A stretch of DNA of 64,000 bases from Alisma plantago-aquatica (lineage: Eukaryota; Streptophyta; Magnoliopsida; Alismatales; Alismataceae). This document shows positions 1 to 10,860 of the stretch, one piece after another. The stretch lies in NCBI GenBank assembly GCA_963693085.1, contig OY856413.1, forward strand, positions 545,383,379-545,447,378, written 5' to 3'. The position numbers and the translations under genes are program-made. Under the pieces are notes generated by a model. It had not been told where the DNA came from and made no database searches. It saw only the letters and a list, made by a program, of their open reading frames with translations. The stretch's first letter is position 1, and each line of letters starts with the position of its first letter.

Positions 1-465
1 GGTGAATAGGAGTGTTAGTTGCTAAGCCTAGTTGGTCTCCTCGCCCAACTAGAAGCAATGAACCAGACGATGTAGGTTGCACTCCAACACCCAGACGCCA
101 TCGAGCAGAGGCTCGAAGAAAAGGACGTCTGTCACCACTCAAGGTGATTATTAAGGTCACCATCACCGCTAGAATCCTCATCTTCACCATCCTCATCATC
201 ACCCTCTTCCTCCAACTCATTGTCCTCCTCCGACGCCAGATGGGCCACAAACCCTTCAACAATGCCCGAGGAGGGGGTGACCAAGAAACCCACTGATGTG
301 GCCCCAACAGAACAGGGGAGTGTTCGCGACGTCAACACAACCGCTCCTCCACAATTGCTAGAGTCGACTGAAGCAACAGAAGGAATGTCTGAAGGCCTAG
401 TGGATGACTCCTCTAAGGGAGAAGGGGCGACTTATACAACTCTCTTATAGAGAAACCCTCGAGAG
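1..465 (+). pseudogene. Ser/Pro-rich leader upstream of the Ulp1-like module (relic)
   Basis: Two overlapping forward frames cover this stretch. One encodes a Ser-rich, then acidic and Thr/Pro-rich, low-complexity segment (about 220-450). The other encodes an Arg/Pro-rich segment from position 12. Neither continues in frame into the next domain, so at least one indel separates them. Low-complexity disordered leaders ahead of a Ulp1-like domain are common in plant transposable-element proteins, and that is the only basis for assigning it to the same former ORF. The left end lies outside the window. No catalytic motif is visible. Confidence 0.4.
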
Positions 466-1385
466 TGAAGACCTCAATGACTAATAAATTTTGTGCGTCA
501 TTTGAGATTCCAGCCTTTGTGATGGCCAACTTCGACAAACACGCCATCAGATATCTAATGGTCCATGACCAATAGTTGCTGAACATGGTCTTGATTCTAC
601 ATATTGAAGAAGAAGATATCCTCTACATTAATGGATACTTCTTTGTATGACACCGAGCGCTCATAGGAATATTTTGTTCAGAAGCAGTCGTAGGGAAGAT
701 CCTATTTAGAATCCTAGAAAGTGCAATGATTGAGAATATCGTGCTCAGGACAAGCCAACAGTCGATCTGCAACGTCACTCCATCCTTGGCCAGGAGATTG
801 CTAGTAGGGGCGGATGCCTCATGACCGGTGGTTGATATGCTGAAGCACATACGAGAGCACAAATCTGACCTGGTGCTAGCTCCCCACCAGCATAGGAGGC
901 ACTGGTTCCTCTATGTGGCCGACCTCCACTCCCACGACGTCACCTTGTTCAGCTGCTGCACTGTAGAGGTTCCCCGCCTAGAGAAACCCTTTATGCACCC
1001 TGAAGATATAGACCTCAATCTTCTACCTCTGCACCTTCATCGGGCCATCAAATAAGGAGTCCAACGCAACAACGACATCTGGAACTTCTATGCGATTAAA
1101 GACTTCCCAGTCCAGGAAGAACTGGTAAGAAGAAATAGTGCCTTCATCGTCTTACATGCCATGGAGCTTCTCAATATCATTAGATACATATTGCAGCTCC
1201 AGGACACAAATGTATATCACCTCAGGAGCATCTACACACTATTGTTGATAAAGGACTATCGCTATTTCTGGGATCCAGAGCTCCCTGATGATCTGCTGGA
1301 GACAGATTCTGATTTTGATTCTCACTCCCTCCACCCAGCAGTCCTCCAAGAAAAGAGGTCAACTGCTCTTCGGATGTCTACATGA
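466..1385 (+). pseudogene. Ulp1/C48-like peptidase-fold domain 1 (module copy 1), degenerate
   Basis: One forward frame reads through the region with four in-frame stops (573, 648, 822, 1053), each a plausible single-base change. Protein motifs match the Ulp1/SENP (C48) fold. They are an N-terminal segment, then RHWFLYVADLHSHDVTLF, where a Ulp1 protease has its His-Trp motif followed by the Asp strand, then RRNSAFIVLHAMELLN, where it has its Asp-Cys-Gly motif. The His codon is at 900-902. The Asp position reads Ser (951-953) and the nucleophile Cys position reads Ser (1137-1139). The frame then runs through an acidic tail to 1385. The same domain recurs at 10131-10760 with the same Cys-to-Ser change. 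Decayed transposable-element coding sequence, not a functional protease. Confidence 0.62.
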
Positions 1386-1561
1386 CAGGGAAGTAGATAG
1401 AGCACTTGCAAGCCCTGCTCCCTATGAAAAGCACTTCTATCTCATCCGTCACCAGAAACTTTGGTCGTTCATCCTGCAACTCTCTATCTCGGGAATAGGT
1501 CAATCATATACTCCTACAACTTGTTGATTCTAACACTGCAGATGTCATCTACAAGAAGAAT

Positions 1562-2170
1562 AATGTAGTGGTCCCCATCGACAATCTACGGGACCTAGTC
1601 AAGGCTGGAAGATGTCTAGCTATGATGGTGGCTTCAGTTGACATCCTTATTTTACAAAAGAAGATTGGACAGGTCAACATAGCACATATGATGATGTTCA
1701 AGGATCTATGTCTAGTCGATGAATCTTAGGCAAGCCAGCTATTACAACTTCAAATCTAGAAGCGTATGTCATGCATAACGTTCCTTCCTTTGTTGTACGA
1801 CAACCAATGGATGCTTATCATGATATACACCAACGCTAGTGTTGGTATCTTCTACAATAGCTCGGATGCCAACACTGACTGGCCGACAAAGTTTGCTATA
1901 GTGCCAGAAACACCCTTTGAAAGATTAGTAAAGAAATACTACACCGAGGTGGTGGCGATGATAAAGCCATATCTTGAAGATCCAACGTCGATGTGGAACG
2001 ACTTCCGTTTCATCCACCGTAGTCCACAACAAGCTCCTCTATCAAATGACTACGGAATATACGTGATTCATTGGACATCCTGCATAGCAGTACTGAAGAA
2101 GGCACCAAAGAAGCTCCATGAAATTGACTACCACATCCAACGAGGAGAATATGCCATTTGGAGCTCCTAA
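1562..2170 (+). pseudogene. Ulp1/C48-like peptidase-fold domain 2 (module copy 1), catalytic residues replaced
   Basis: Forward frame with two in-frame stops (1727, 1757) and then an open 134-codon stretch from 1766 to a TAA at 2168-2170. FLPLLYDNQWMLIMIY sits where Ulp1 proteases have His-Trp, IFYNSSDA where they have Tyr-x-Asp-Ser, and RSPQQAPLSNDYGIYVIHW where they have the oxyanion Gln followed by Asp-Cys-Gly. The residues here are Gln for His (1805-1807), Asn for Asp (1856-1858) and Tyr for Cys (2051-2053), while the oxyanion Gln is kept. The protein ends WSS-stop. Domain 2 of the second copy (11274-11926) has the same Gln, the same Asn and the same WSS end, so these changes predate the split of the copies. 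Inferred to be an accessory 3' ORF of an LTR retrotransposon. Confidence 0.65.
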
Positions 2171-2252
2171 CTGTTGATTGTGCATGCATCTGTTGAACCC
2201 TCACTGACCTATGACTACTCTCTCTTATTCATATCACTACTCAGAAACAGAG

Positions 2253-2275
2253 TGTGGGATAAGTTGGGGGGGGGC
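2253..2275 (+). promoter_or_regulatory. Polypurine-tract-like G run after the Ulp1-like module
   Basis: A GTGTGGGATAAGTT motif followed by nine G lies about 85 bp after the module's stop codon. A related motif (GTGTATGATAAGTT, then a G run) lies about 80 bp after the stop of the second copy, at 12005-12040. G-rich tracts of this kind prime plus-strand synthesis just upstream of 3' LTRs in Athila/Tat-type elements. No clear LTR start follows directly here. Confidence 0.35.
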
Positions 2276-3155
2276 TCCATAGCTTCAACGAGGGAGGTAC
2301 TCTAAAATGTTTCTCCTCCTCTCATTTTCCTTTCCTTCATCATACTCCGTGTATACATATATATATATAAATGTTTGATAGTAAGCAGTACATACGCAAT
2401 ATATACACAATGTTTGTCCTTCAAAATTGTAAAAAGCACTTTATCATAAATACTTGGTACAACCCCCAATTTGTTCTCTCTACGCCTAAGGCTATGTACA
2501 TTTCTGATACGCTCTCTTGAAAACACAGTCTTAAATGACAAAGACTATAACTATTCTATGCCAACTTTGAAAAATAATCTCGTTCTAGCTAAGAGATGTC
2601 CATGAGAAGGGAAAAGCTATCCAAATAGCAAACTCCCTTTCCCTACCCACCAAAATCCCAAAAGAGAGGAAAGCCTTATGTGATTGAATAAAAGCATGAG
2701 AGTTGTGCCCAAAAAAAAACACACACACTTGTCTTCCCAAAAGTACCCATCTTTAGGCATGGTGGATCTGAGGCAGTGGTATGTAGGATGTGAAATCACT
2801 ACATTAAAGCCAACTAGCTTAGACTGTAGGGACCACTTTCCCGTTAACAGACTTGTACCTACATGGACCAAGGGGAAACAAGAAAAACCCAAAAAGCCTT
2901 ATGCCTTCCAAAAAACCCCACTTTCTACCCCCAAGATTCAAGAAGTTTGGTGTGAAAGCTAACTTCAACATCATGCACCAAAGTCTCACAAAAGTTGGGG
3001 AGAAATCTTTGTTTAATAAGACAAGAAAAAAAGTTCATTGTTTGTGGCCAAATGTAATTTTCCTCAGGACATTCCAAAATCCACTTAACCTTGTCTGAAT
3101 ACTATGCCTGGTTTTAAAGGTACCACAAATAAAAGTTCTAAAATAATTACAGATT
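2276..3155. other. Unassigned stretch
   Basis: No convincing coding sequence. Several short overlapping ORFs on both strands have no family motif. A short TA run lies near 2355-2370. Its position between the G-rich tract at 2253 and the polypurine tract at 3157 suggests 3' untranslated DNA of the same element. Confidence 0.3.
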
Positions 3156-3191
3156 TATTGAGGACAATCAAAATGCTATGTTTGGGGGAGT
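3156..3191 (+). promoter_or_regulatory. Polypurine tract preceding an Athila/Tat-type LTR
   Basis: ATTGAGGACAA is followed about 20 bases later by TTTGGGGGAG, then TGATAAC. This is the usual arrangement at the 3' end of Athila/Tat retrotransposons, where a GAGGACAA block and a G-rich tract come directly before an LTR starting TGATAA. The same arrangement occurs at 42500-42535. Confidence 0.55.
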
Positions 3192-5120
3192 TGATAACAC
3201 CCATTTTATGGCTGCTAGAGCATATATTTTATTATCAAAATAGCCTCCAAACCTAACTTCCTCTTCATTCTATCTTATTTATTGTGATGAAATCATGCCC
3301 ACTATGCCCCTGACAATATTTTCCATCTTTTTTAGAGTTTTCTTTATTTCTTCCACAAGAAGAGCACCAATGGGCCCATCAGACCCATCAACAACGAAGT
3401 TCGTACCCCAGCCTGGTAGCTCGCAAGGTTGACACGCCCCTTTACCCGTCATAGTCACTGCCCGATATGACAGTAACCCGATGCGGACATGTCACGTGGG
3501 AATCCCTACCCTCTACAGATCTCAACCGATATGGTGCCTATATCGTTATGGTTCACCACCCGACAAGGTCATTACATGATATGGCTACCCCTCGAAGTAG
3601 CAACCGCCAAGCCTCCACCCCGCCATAGCTATATGTGATGCATTTGCTGCTCGACACATCATGGTCCGACATGCGTGTCGGGAGACATCCATATCCTACC
3701 CCTCCTAAAGCCTCAAGAACAAAGCCACTAATGAATGACACATGGATCAATAAAAGCCACAACTTCCATCAACTCGCTGCCTATAAATAACAGCTACAAG
3801 CCTATGATGGGATGGGTCAGACCCTACGAGAGCTAACTCCCATAGTTAAGGAGCTAGTACATCGAGTTCCTAGTAGCCTATCGGGCGATACTAGGTGAGC
3901 ACACCTCCATCTCGAGAGGCATGGGAGGAGTTCACTTAGAAACCATTCTAGTAGCAACAAGCAGCACGATACGATCCTCGAGGCCACTTCAACAATTTCA
4001 GGTTCCTATCTGGGCTTCAACCTGAGATGACTCTCCCTCCTACACCTGACACGAAGAACTCGAGAGCCTTAAGATAATGTTAACCGATATGTATCCTAAC
4101 CCAACACTGTGCCCAACCCGATACGGTCTATACCCGTCACGACTATAGCCCGACACAGCCAGTAGCCTAGCATGACCATATCAGGTGGGGGTCCTATCCT
4201 GATACGACCCTTACCCATCACAATCCATGACCTGACATGACATCATCCTGATAGGGCCCTCACCCGGTACCAGGTTAGCATTATCTTTGGTGTCTGCTGC
4301 TATGTACTTCGTTCTCCTAAATCAAGGAGACCGATACTTATCTTCCCTTTATAGCATTTATTTCCTTTTAATTGCAACAATGTAAATAAACCTTTATCTC
4401 TCTTTATAATTATCAGAATATGTGGAGTTCATCTCATATCATTTTATGTATGGCTTTATTTTGTTGCATTATTTCTTCCTGGCATCTGAGTTCTAGTTTC
4501 TTCTTTCTGCTTAATGCTATTGACTAGCTATCAAATCATGTTTCTTGTTTTGACTCCTTTGAGAGAAGGACATTGTAAACTTCAAAAGCTTGGTCCTATT
4601 CAGGTGTATGAGAGTACCCGAAACTAGAGCGGCGCCCGATTTCTTCTTCTGTGCGAGCCCATGCCTGGTACCTTTGAGAGAAGGAACCTAGTGCATAGCT
4701 CGTTGGTAATTTCTTTGAGAGAAGAAGGTGTTGGATGTAGGCTGTTACTGCTTGTAAAAATTAAGATTTCCTTCTTTGTGCTATGCCCTGAAAATAGTTT
4801 TATCTCCTCGATTTCCAATATACAAAAACTATCATAAAAACTACTAAAACCCAAAATACCCAAAGCCTTAATCTTTCTGGTAACTCCCCTTGGAGATAGG
4901 TTTTAATTTAATTTTTGTGATTCTTTTGCTACAACAAACCCTTATCCTTGAATTTTCAACGTGCTTAGATAAGTAAAACTTGGGTTCTAAAGCGCTATTC
5001 TCCAAGTCCCTATGTTCGACCCTAAACTACTTCGACCATGAGCTAGTTGAAGTAGTCTTAAACATTCGAGTATTATAAATTACTAAAGTCTAATGACCTA
5101 GGCATGTCTCCATTTTTAGA
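3192..5120 (+). mobile_element. Probable Athila/Tat-type LTR (right end approximate)
   Basis: It begins TGATAACACCCATTTTATGG directly after the polypurine tract. A TATA-like box (CTATAAATAA) lies near 3781. GAGAGAAGGA-type repeats near 4560-4740 and an ATTCTCCAAGTCCC block near 5000 resemble the U5 side of Athila/Tat LTRs. The span 3420-4270 is rich in a recurring CCCGATATG/CCCGACA-type motif, perhaps an internal minisatellite-like promoter array. No second LTR is in the window, so the right end is a guess. Confidence 0.42.
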
Positions 5121-6738
5121 CCAACATTTAAGGCTTTTCAGTGCTTAATGTGTCTAAGGCATTGTTAGCATGCTTCCAATAAGCACCCACCTCATCCCTA
5201 GGTGCATCAGGAGTAGGTTCTCTGGAACTAGTGTATCTAGAACATATAGCTTATTTTCATCATTGAGAACCCTTCACAAAGTTTGTCCTATAAATCAGGG
5301 AATTTTGCACCATAAAGTTTGTCCTTCTTATATACTGATTTCCACGATGATTTGTTTGCCATTTGTTTATACAAGAAAAATGTGCAATTTGTCAAAACAC
5401 TTTTGATTTGACTTGATTAAAATAAGATTTTGTGATGTTAATTAAGGATTTTAATTGATTATCACTCCCACTATTTTGTTCAAATTAATAGCCCTCATAA
5501 ATCAACTTATAAGATTGCATCATACAACCTTCTAGTAAGCCAAGACCTAAAACAATTGAGTGACTACCTTACCAATGTAGGCATCCATAACAAATTATTA
5601 AGGTAGATAATGTTTGCCAATTGGATATCATGTGATTCTTGGATAGATGGTAAGCACAACTCTTTTTGCATAGTCATCTACTTGCTTCTAGGAACTAAAT
5701 CTCATGAAGGTCACCTAAGTAAGTCTGGCCCAAAAGCCAAAACTCTAGCAATGCACAATGTTTGGTAGGCCCACATAACTACCATCACACTTCCATGAGA
5801 TGAATGACACACCGTGCTTGGTGTGCCCACACTTTTTCGATCAAGATTTACATGTGTGTTTCTTATGGAAAGCATCCAAGACATAATATTTTATTGAGGG
5901 ATTTTATATTTATAAAATACATATACATATCATAGCACTATATACTTATATGTATCATGTACATACTATATCCACAAACAAAACATGTAATTATAAAATA
6001 GGAGTGATGGTCATGGACATACTAATGCAATACCTTGGAGACACAAGGAATTGATTTCACCTAAGGTCCACATCATATGTAGCAATCTATTCATGATGAA
6101 GATCTGTGTTGGAACCAGTATGGTTCAATTGATACAACTCTTGAATCGATCAGTCGGCCTCCTGATTCGTTGATTGGTCTCTTGGATTGGTCGAATGGTC
6201 TCTAGTCCAAACATCATTTGGATTCCTCTAGTCGATCAGTTGGGCCACCAGCAAATCGGTTGGCTCCTCCTGTCATATGGTCGCCTTAGTCTTCCAGTCG
6301 AGCAGAGGTCAATTTGTCTCGTATAGAATGTCTTCTATGGCATACAAGAAAAAAAACTATCCTATTTCTATTTAACTTTTTACATTGTAAAATGGAAACC
6401 TTGAGTTACATTCAAGGGGAGCATAGGAAGGTTCACATATGGAAAAGGAGGAAGAGGCCTAGTATGCAAACCAAGATATATCTAGGAATAACAACCATCC
6501 AACTAAGCACAGACATTCAGGGGGTTATTAGACTTAACCATGCTTACATCCACCATTAAACCAAACATTTAGGGTGACACATATAAATTGAATATATATC
6601 ATATCATATATATAGGTGTCGAGTGGGATATTTAATCGAATATGCATACTAATCATTTAAATATTCACATCCAATGTAATAAATAAATGATAAAACTAAA
6701 TCCAAACATATTGGTTAAATCTCAAAACATAGTAAATT
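5121..6738. other. Unassigned AT-rich stretch
   Basis: No gene or domain recognised. The 6110-6310 part carries many CGATCAGT/TTGATTGGT-type words like those in the sirevirus LTRs at 17830-18050 and 27380-27620. It may be an old LTR fragment. The 81-codon ORF at 6314-6559 has no family motif. Confidence 0.3.
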
Positions 6739-6756
6739 GATGTGACTCTAATACCA
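6739..6756 (-). promoter_or_regulatory. tRNA-iMet-like primer binding site, minus strand
   Basis: On the minus strand the sequence reads TGGTATTAGAGTCACAT, close to the plant retrotransposon primer site TGGTATCAGAGCC. It implies a minus-strand element whose 5' LTR lies to the right. The TATA box at 7213-7224 agrees with that orientation. Confidence 0.4.
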
Positions 6757-8640
6757 CTATAGGGAAATATGGCGACAAATGTGGTAGTAGAAACAAAAAA
6801 ATTAACTGCCATATTCCCCTAAGACATTAAATGGTGTCAACAACTATGAATTGGGAAGGATGGTTACAAGGCATATACCTAGTCCTAGAGTAAGTTTAGC
6901 TACTATCATGTAGTGTAATTTGTCAAGTTGCACCTGGACACCATGGATGGAGTTTGACAATGTCTTCCTAGTGGGTGGAAAAAGGCCTCCTGGCCTCTAC
7001 GTAGTTAACGTGGACAACTGAGAACTAATGACATTCTTTTATAGACAAGAAGAAGTTTTCTCTTCTAGTCAACATGCTAGCATCAACTTGGTATGCCTTG
7101 TTGTCTCTCACTTTTATAGGTAAGACTTGCTTAGGTGCTCACGTTACCACAACTGTGAGATGACAACAATTGTTAGAGCTTATTATTTTTCCTTCTGAAA
7201 GCCTCAATACCCCTTTATTTATAGGAGGTTTACAGTCAGATTTTCCAGATCAACTAGGAGTCTAAGAGATAGAATTTCATGAAATTTTCCGATCATGCGA
7301 ACCATTAACCAATCAGTTATTACTGAATCGATCAGTTCATGCATGAGTTGATCGATTCAACCCTTGAAATGATCATTTCACTATGTTTCCTATTCACAAT
7401 CATATTGGATTTTAATATTCTATTAATGCACAACATGACATCAACATCAATCCTTGATCCAATCTCATTGATCAACCAACTGGTTGATTCACAACCTAAA
7501 ATGGTCGATTTATACATTTGAACCAATAAGTTCACAAGTTGAACCAGTTGTTTCAAAGTTATGACATTGCCAATGTTATTTAAATTGAATACCTAACACT
7601 TCAGTAATCAAGTTTAAACCATATTCATGAGTAAACTCCTTTTCCAGGTGTATCCTATGTGTGTGACCCTATATGTCCCAAGTTACATTGACAATGGATG
7701 TCGATAATTGATTTATGACATTACAAGCAATGAGAAGTATGTAGCACAAAATCATTGCTACCCAAATAATTGGAAAGTTGGATAAAAACATCAACCTACA
7801 ATCTATAATTAGTGTTACAATGACTGTATAGTTCCTTTGTCTCTAATATCCATAATGTATTTGATGTAGGAATTTTCATCCTCTTCAATGTTCAATCCAT
7901 GTTCCTTGAACTAGAGACGATTGTCTGAGATACATGTGAGCTCAATATCATATATTGACTCACATGTGCGTGGATATGTGTTTCTTAATCTCCCTTATCA
8001 AGTAGTCGGGATATCAAACTCATGTAGGAGGGACAAATTCCATATACATCATTACCAGTCATTCTCCATGTATCACAATGTATTTGGTAATCACCTTTAT
8101 GGTGACCCTTAATCAAGGTCAAGTTGGATGATGTCAAATTACATTGAACGATATGTGATGAGTATAATTATTTTAGGTCTAAGAACCACAATCACCACCA
8201 TCACTATGAGAGTTGATTCTGACTACCATCCTATGGTCTCCATGTATCACTCTCAAGGTGGGTTTGCCCAATACATTGTTTTCTAACTAGTACATATGTG
8301 TTTGGTTTGATATCACACATTATGACTAATGAGATTATGTCATCAACCAACACACACTCTAGTCTTATGTGTTATTGATGTCTATCAACTTCCACAATAT
8401 CCACTGACTAGGGACATGACAAGACAGTATATACTCTTAACATCTGTACGATCTCATTATTCTGGCTCTCACCCTGAAGGCATAAGTCATTGAGAAGCAT
8501 CATTATTTAGACATTTATTATGTTACATCATTATCTCATACTTGAATAACACTTAATAAATGAAATTTATTTTTATTATTAATCAATTAGTTTACAAGAT
8601 ATGCCATTACAATCATCATATGATTGTCTCTTTAGGCATA
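6757..8640 (-). mobile_element. Possible minus-strand LTR (extent approximate)
   Basis: Its position next to the minus-strand primer site and a minus-strand TATA box (CTATAAATAAAG) support an LTR. It also contains GATCGATTCAA/GATCAGTT words at 7310-7560 similar to those in the sirevirus LTRs. I could not find a partner LTR, and the terminal TG/CA is not clear, so the right limit is arbitrary. Confidence 0.28.
7213..7224 (-). promoter_or_regulatory. TATA box in the possible minus-strand LTR
   Basis: CTATAAATAAAG on the minus strand, followed by GGGG. It lies about 460 bp from the primer site, a normal position for an LTR promoter. Confidence 0.35.
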
Positions 8641-10130
8641 CATACCAACAACAAGAGCACCCTTGATAGAAGTAAGTGTGGCATCCTACCATACTACACC
8701 AAGGACAAATGAAGGCAACATCCCAGATGAGACACCACCCATCCAAGAAAGTGTCAACAAAGAAACATTTGAGCCAAAGGAAAAGAAAGATGCAAAGGGG
8801 GGAGGTAGAAAAACAAATTTCCAGAAGATAACCTTCCCAATCATCCAAGGAGACCGAAAAAATCTTGTGCAAATATTAAGGACATGACATCTCAACACAA
8901 AGAAAGGATCACGGACAAGAAGCAAGCTGAAGAAAACATGACAACCAACCATGAAGACCCCAAGACGCAACTAAGTTCATGGTAGTTGGGAAAGAAATAC
9001 ACAACCTCTGTGAGATCGTATCTAACTATGCCCTCATTATTGCTTGTATAATTAAAAAATGTCATCACTAACTTTGTAGGTCAATATAATTACGGTGGAT
9101 ATGCAATTGTTGCTTAGCCTATCACAGTAGATGTAACTCTTAATTGGATGCCAACTACAGATAATGGATGCTCTCACATGTATGAAAAGATAGGTTGCTC
9201 TTCTATGGTAGGAGTGAGATGATCTTGGGCATGAAAATGGGATGTTTCACACCTCAAATGAAGAAAGGAAGAGAAAGGAAGCACCATCAATGTTTTCATT
9301 GTAAGAAAAGGTGGTAGCTAAGAAGTAGAAGACCGCCAATGATGAGGTAGCTATCCAAGCTAAAATAGAGATGGTCGTGCAGCTGAAGACAGATATAGTA
9401 TTTATTAAAGCTGGTGATCTAAAACACAATGCCATCTCTAGAACAAGAAGCCACAATAGAAATATATATTGAGCAAGTAGAGGAGGACTCTACTAATGAA
9501 GGAGAAGTGCTCACTGGGGAGATAATAATACTAATTCCCCAACCTCGCTAAGGCATTACTCAAACCAACCCATATCACAAGAGGAACCAAAGAACTCTGT
9601 AGACCATGTTTTTTTAGTAGAACCCAAACAAGTGTCTGCCACGAGGATGATGAAGGAACTACGAAAATATCATCGATCTTGAATCGACAAACAAAAGGGA
9701 GGAGGCACCAAAAACAATTGAGGACTTAATGAACGGTTAGACCTCCTGTTTGATTACAAGGCCCCACCCATTCCCACTGATTATGAAGATTTTGTCAATG
9801 AGTTCTTGTTGGATGAACTAATCGATAGAGGGTTCACCACAATCCTTTGGATGTTGAGATAGAGGAGTAGATTTCTGACCATGGTGAGAGGAACATGAAT
9901 TGGATGTTTGGTAGTGCTCCAAGGAAACTAGAAAATCCATTATTCCTCGAGCCACCTTCAGTTGATGTAAGACATCAGGAAGCACTGCCACTGCCACCAT
10001 GTAATATGAAAGACATGGATATGATGTCAGTGTTAGGAATTATACTTTCCTAGCATATATATATTTGATGATAATAGCCCATAAAATATGACATCTGCAA
10101 CAACAAAAAATACTCTCTAACTACAAATGA
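8641..10130 (+). pseudogene. Degraded coding region upstream of the second Ulp1-like module
   Basis: Short forward frames encode lysine/glutamate/proline-rich segments: an open stretch at about 8663-8887, and patches near 9420-9560 and 9720-9830. No gag, protease or polymerase motif is visible. By position it corresponds to the low-complexity leader of copy 1 (1-465) but is longer. It may be the remains of the same ORF or of an upstream one. Confidence 0.3.
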
Positions 10131-10760
10131 CATTCGACCAACCTTTAGACCTGGTGAATCTATTTGTAGAGTTTTTCCTCATTGTTCTTGGTGGAACAAT
10201 AATCGAGGAGTATATGTATAGAGACAAAGTAGGGTCCATTTTGCCGCATCTAAATTCTCCGCTCAGTTATATGGGGAAAATTATAAGACTCCCTCGATGA
10301 AGGAGATGCAAGATACTCTGTGTAAAACAAGCTAAAGTTTATAACTCTCCCCTTTAAGGCCTTCAACCATTGTCTTCTAACTGTATTGGATCTCTCCACA
10401 TGGTAGGTAACAATTTACAATTGCAATGCTAGGGACCTGCCATGTGGAGGGATGGTCTTCGAAGAACAAATAAGGGAAATCCTATTGTTAGACCCTCCTT
10501 AAATGCCTAATACATAGGGTGGATGGGTGGTACCGGCCAAACTAAAAAGAGTTCCACATCGATTGTAGTGAACCATAACAACTAAAATAGTGTATTCATC
10601 ATCCTCAGGACTATTGAAGCATTGAATATGGGGGTTCCCCTTGAGAAAATTGCTAATGAAGACTTTTATGCTTTGAGATGAAAATACATCATGGAAGTCA
10701 TCCATGACAGATGATTTTTCTATGATGAATGCATGGAAGACATCCCGAGGAGGATTTACT
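10131..10760 (+). pseudogene. Ulp1/C48-like domain 1 (module copy 2), degenerate
   Basis: Forward frames with stops and at least one frameshift. AFNHCLLTVLDLSTW, a stop at 10404, then VTIYNC matches the His and Asp strands of domain 1 in copy 1. NSVFIILRTIEALN matches its NSAFIVLHAMELLN. The His codon (10368-10370) is kept. The Asp position reads Asn (10419-10421). The Cys position reads Ser (10589-10591), encoded AGT in both copies. Downstream, PLEKIANEDFYALR and an acidic stretch match the tail of copy 1. Divergence is high, so the pairing rests on spacing and motif order rather than on continuous identity. Confidence 0.52.
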
Positions 10761-10860
10761 CACTCATGCCCCATCACAAAAGAACACCATGGAGTGAGAA
10801 ATTAAAAAACATTTAGAAGGAACCAAAAGCCACCCTCCATAAGGAAGAAAAACAAGTGAA

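Noticed and set aside
8579..8970. Minus-strand Cys/Phe/Trp-rich ORFs that look membrane-like
   Set aside because: They are antisense to a Lys/Glu/Pro-rich forward frame and have no recognisable domain; hydrophobicity is a by-product of the complement.
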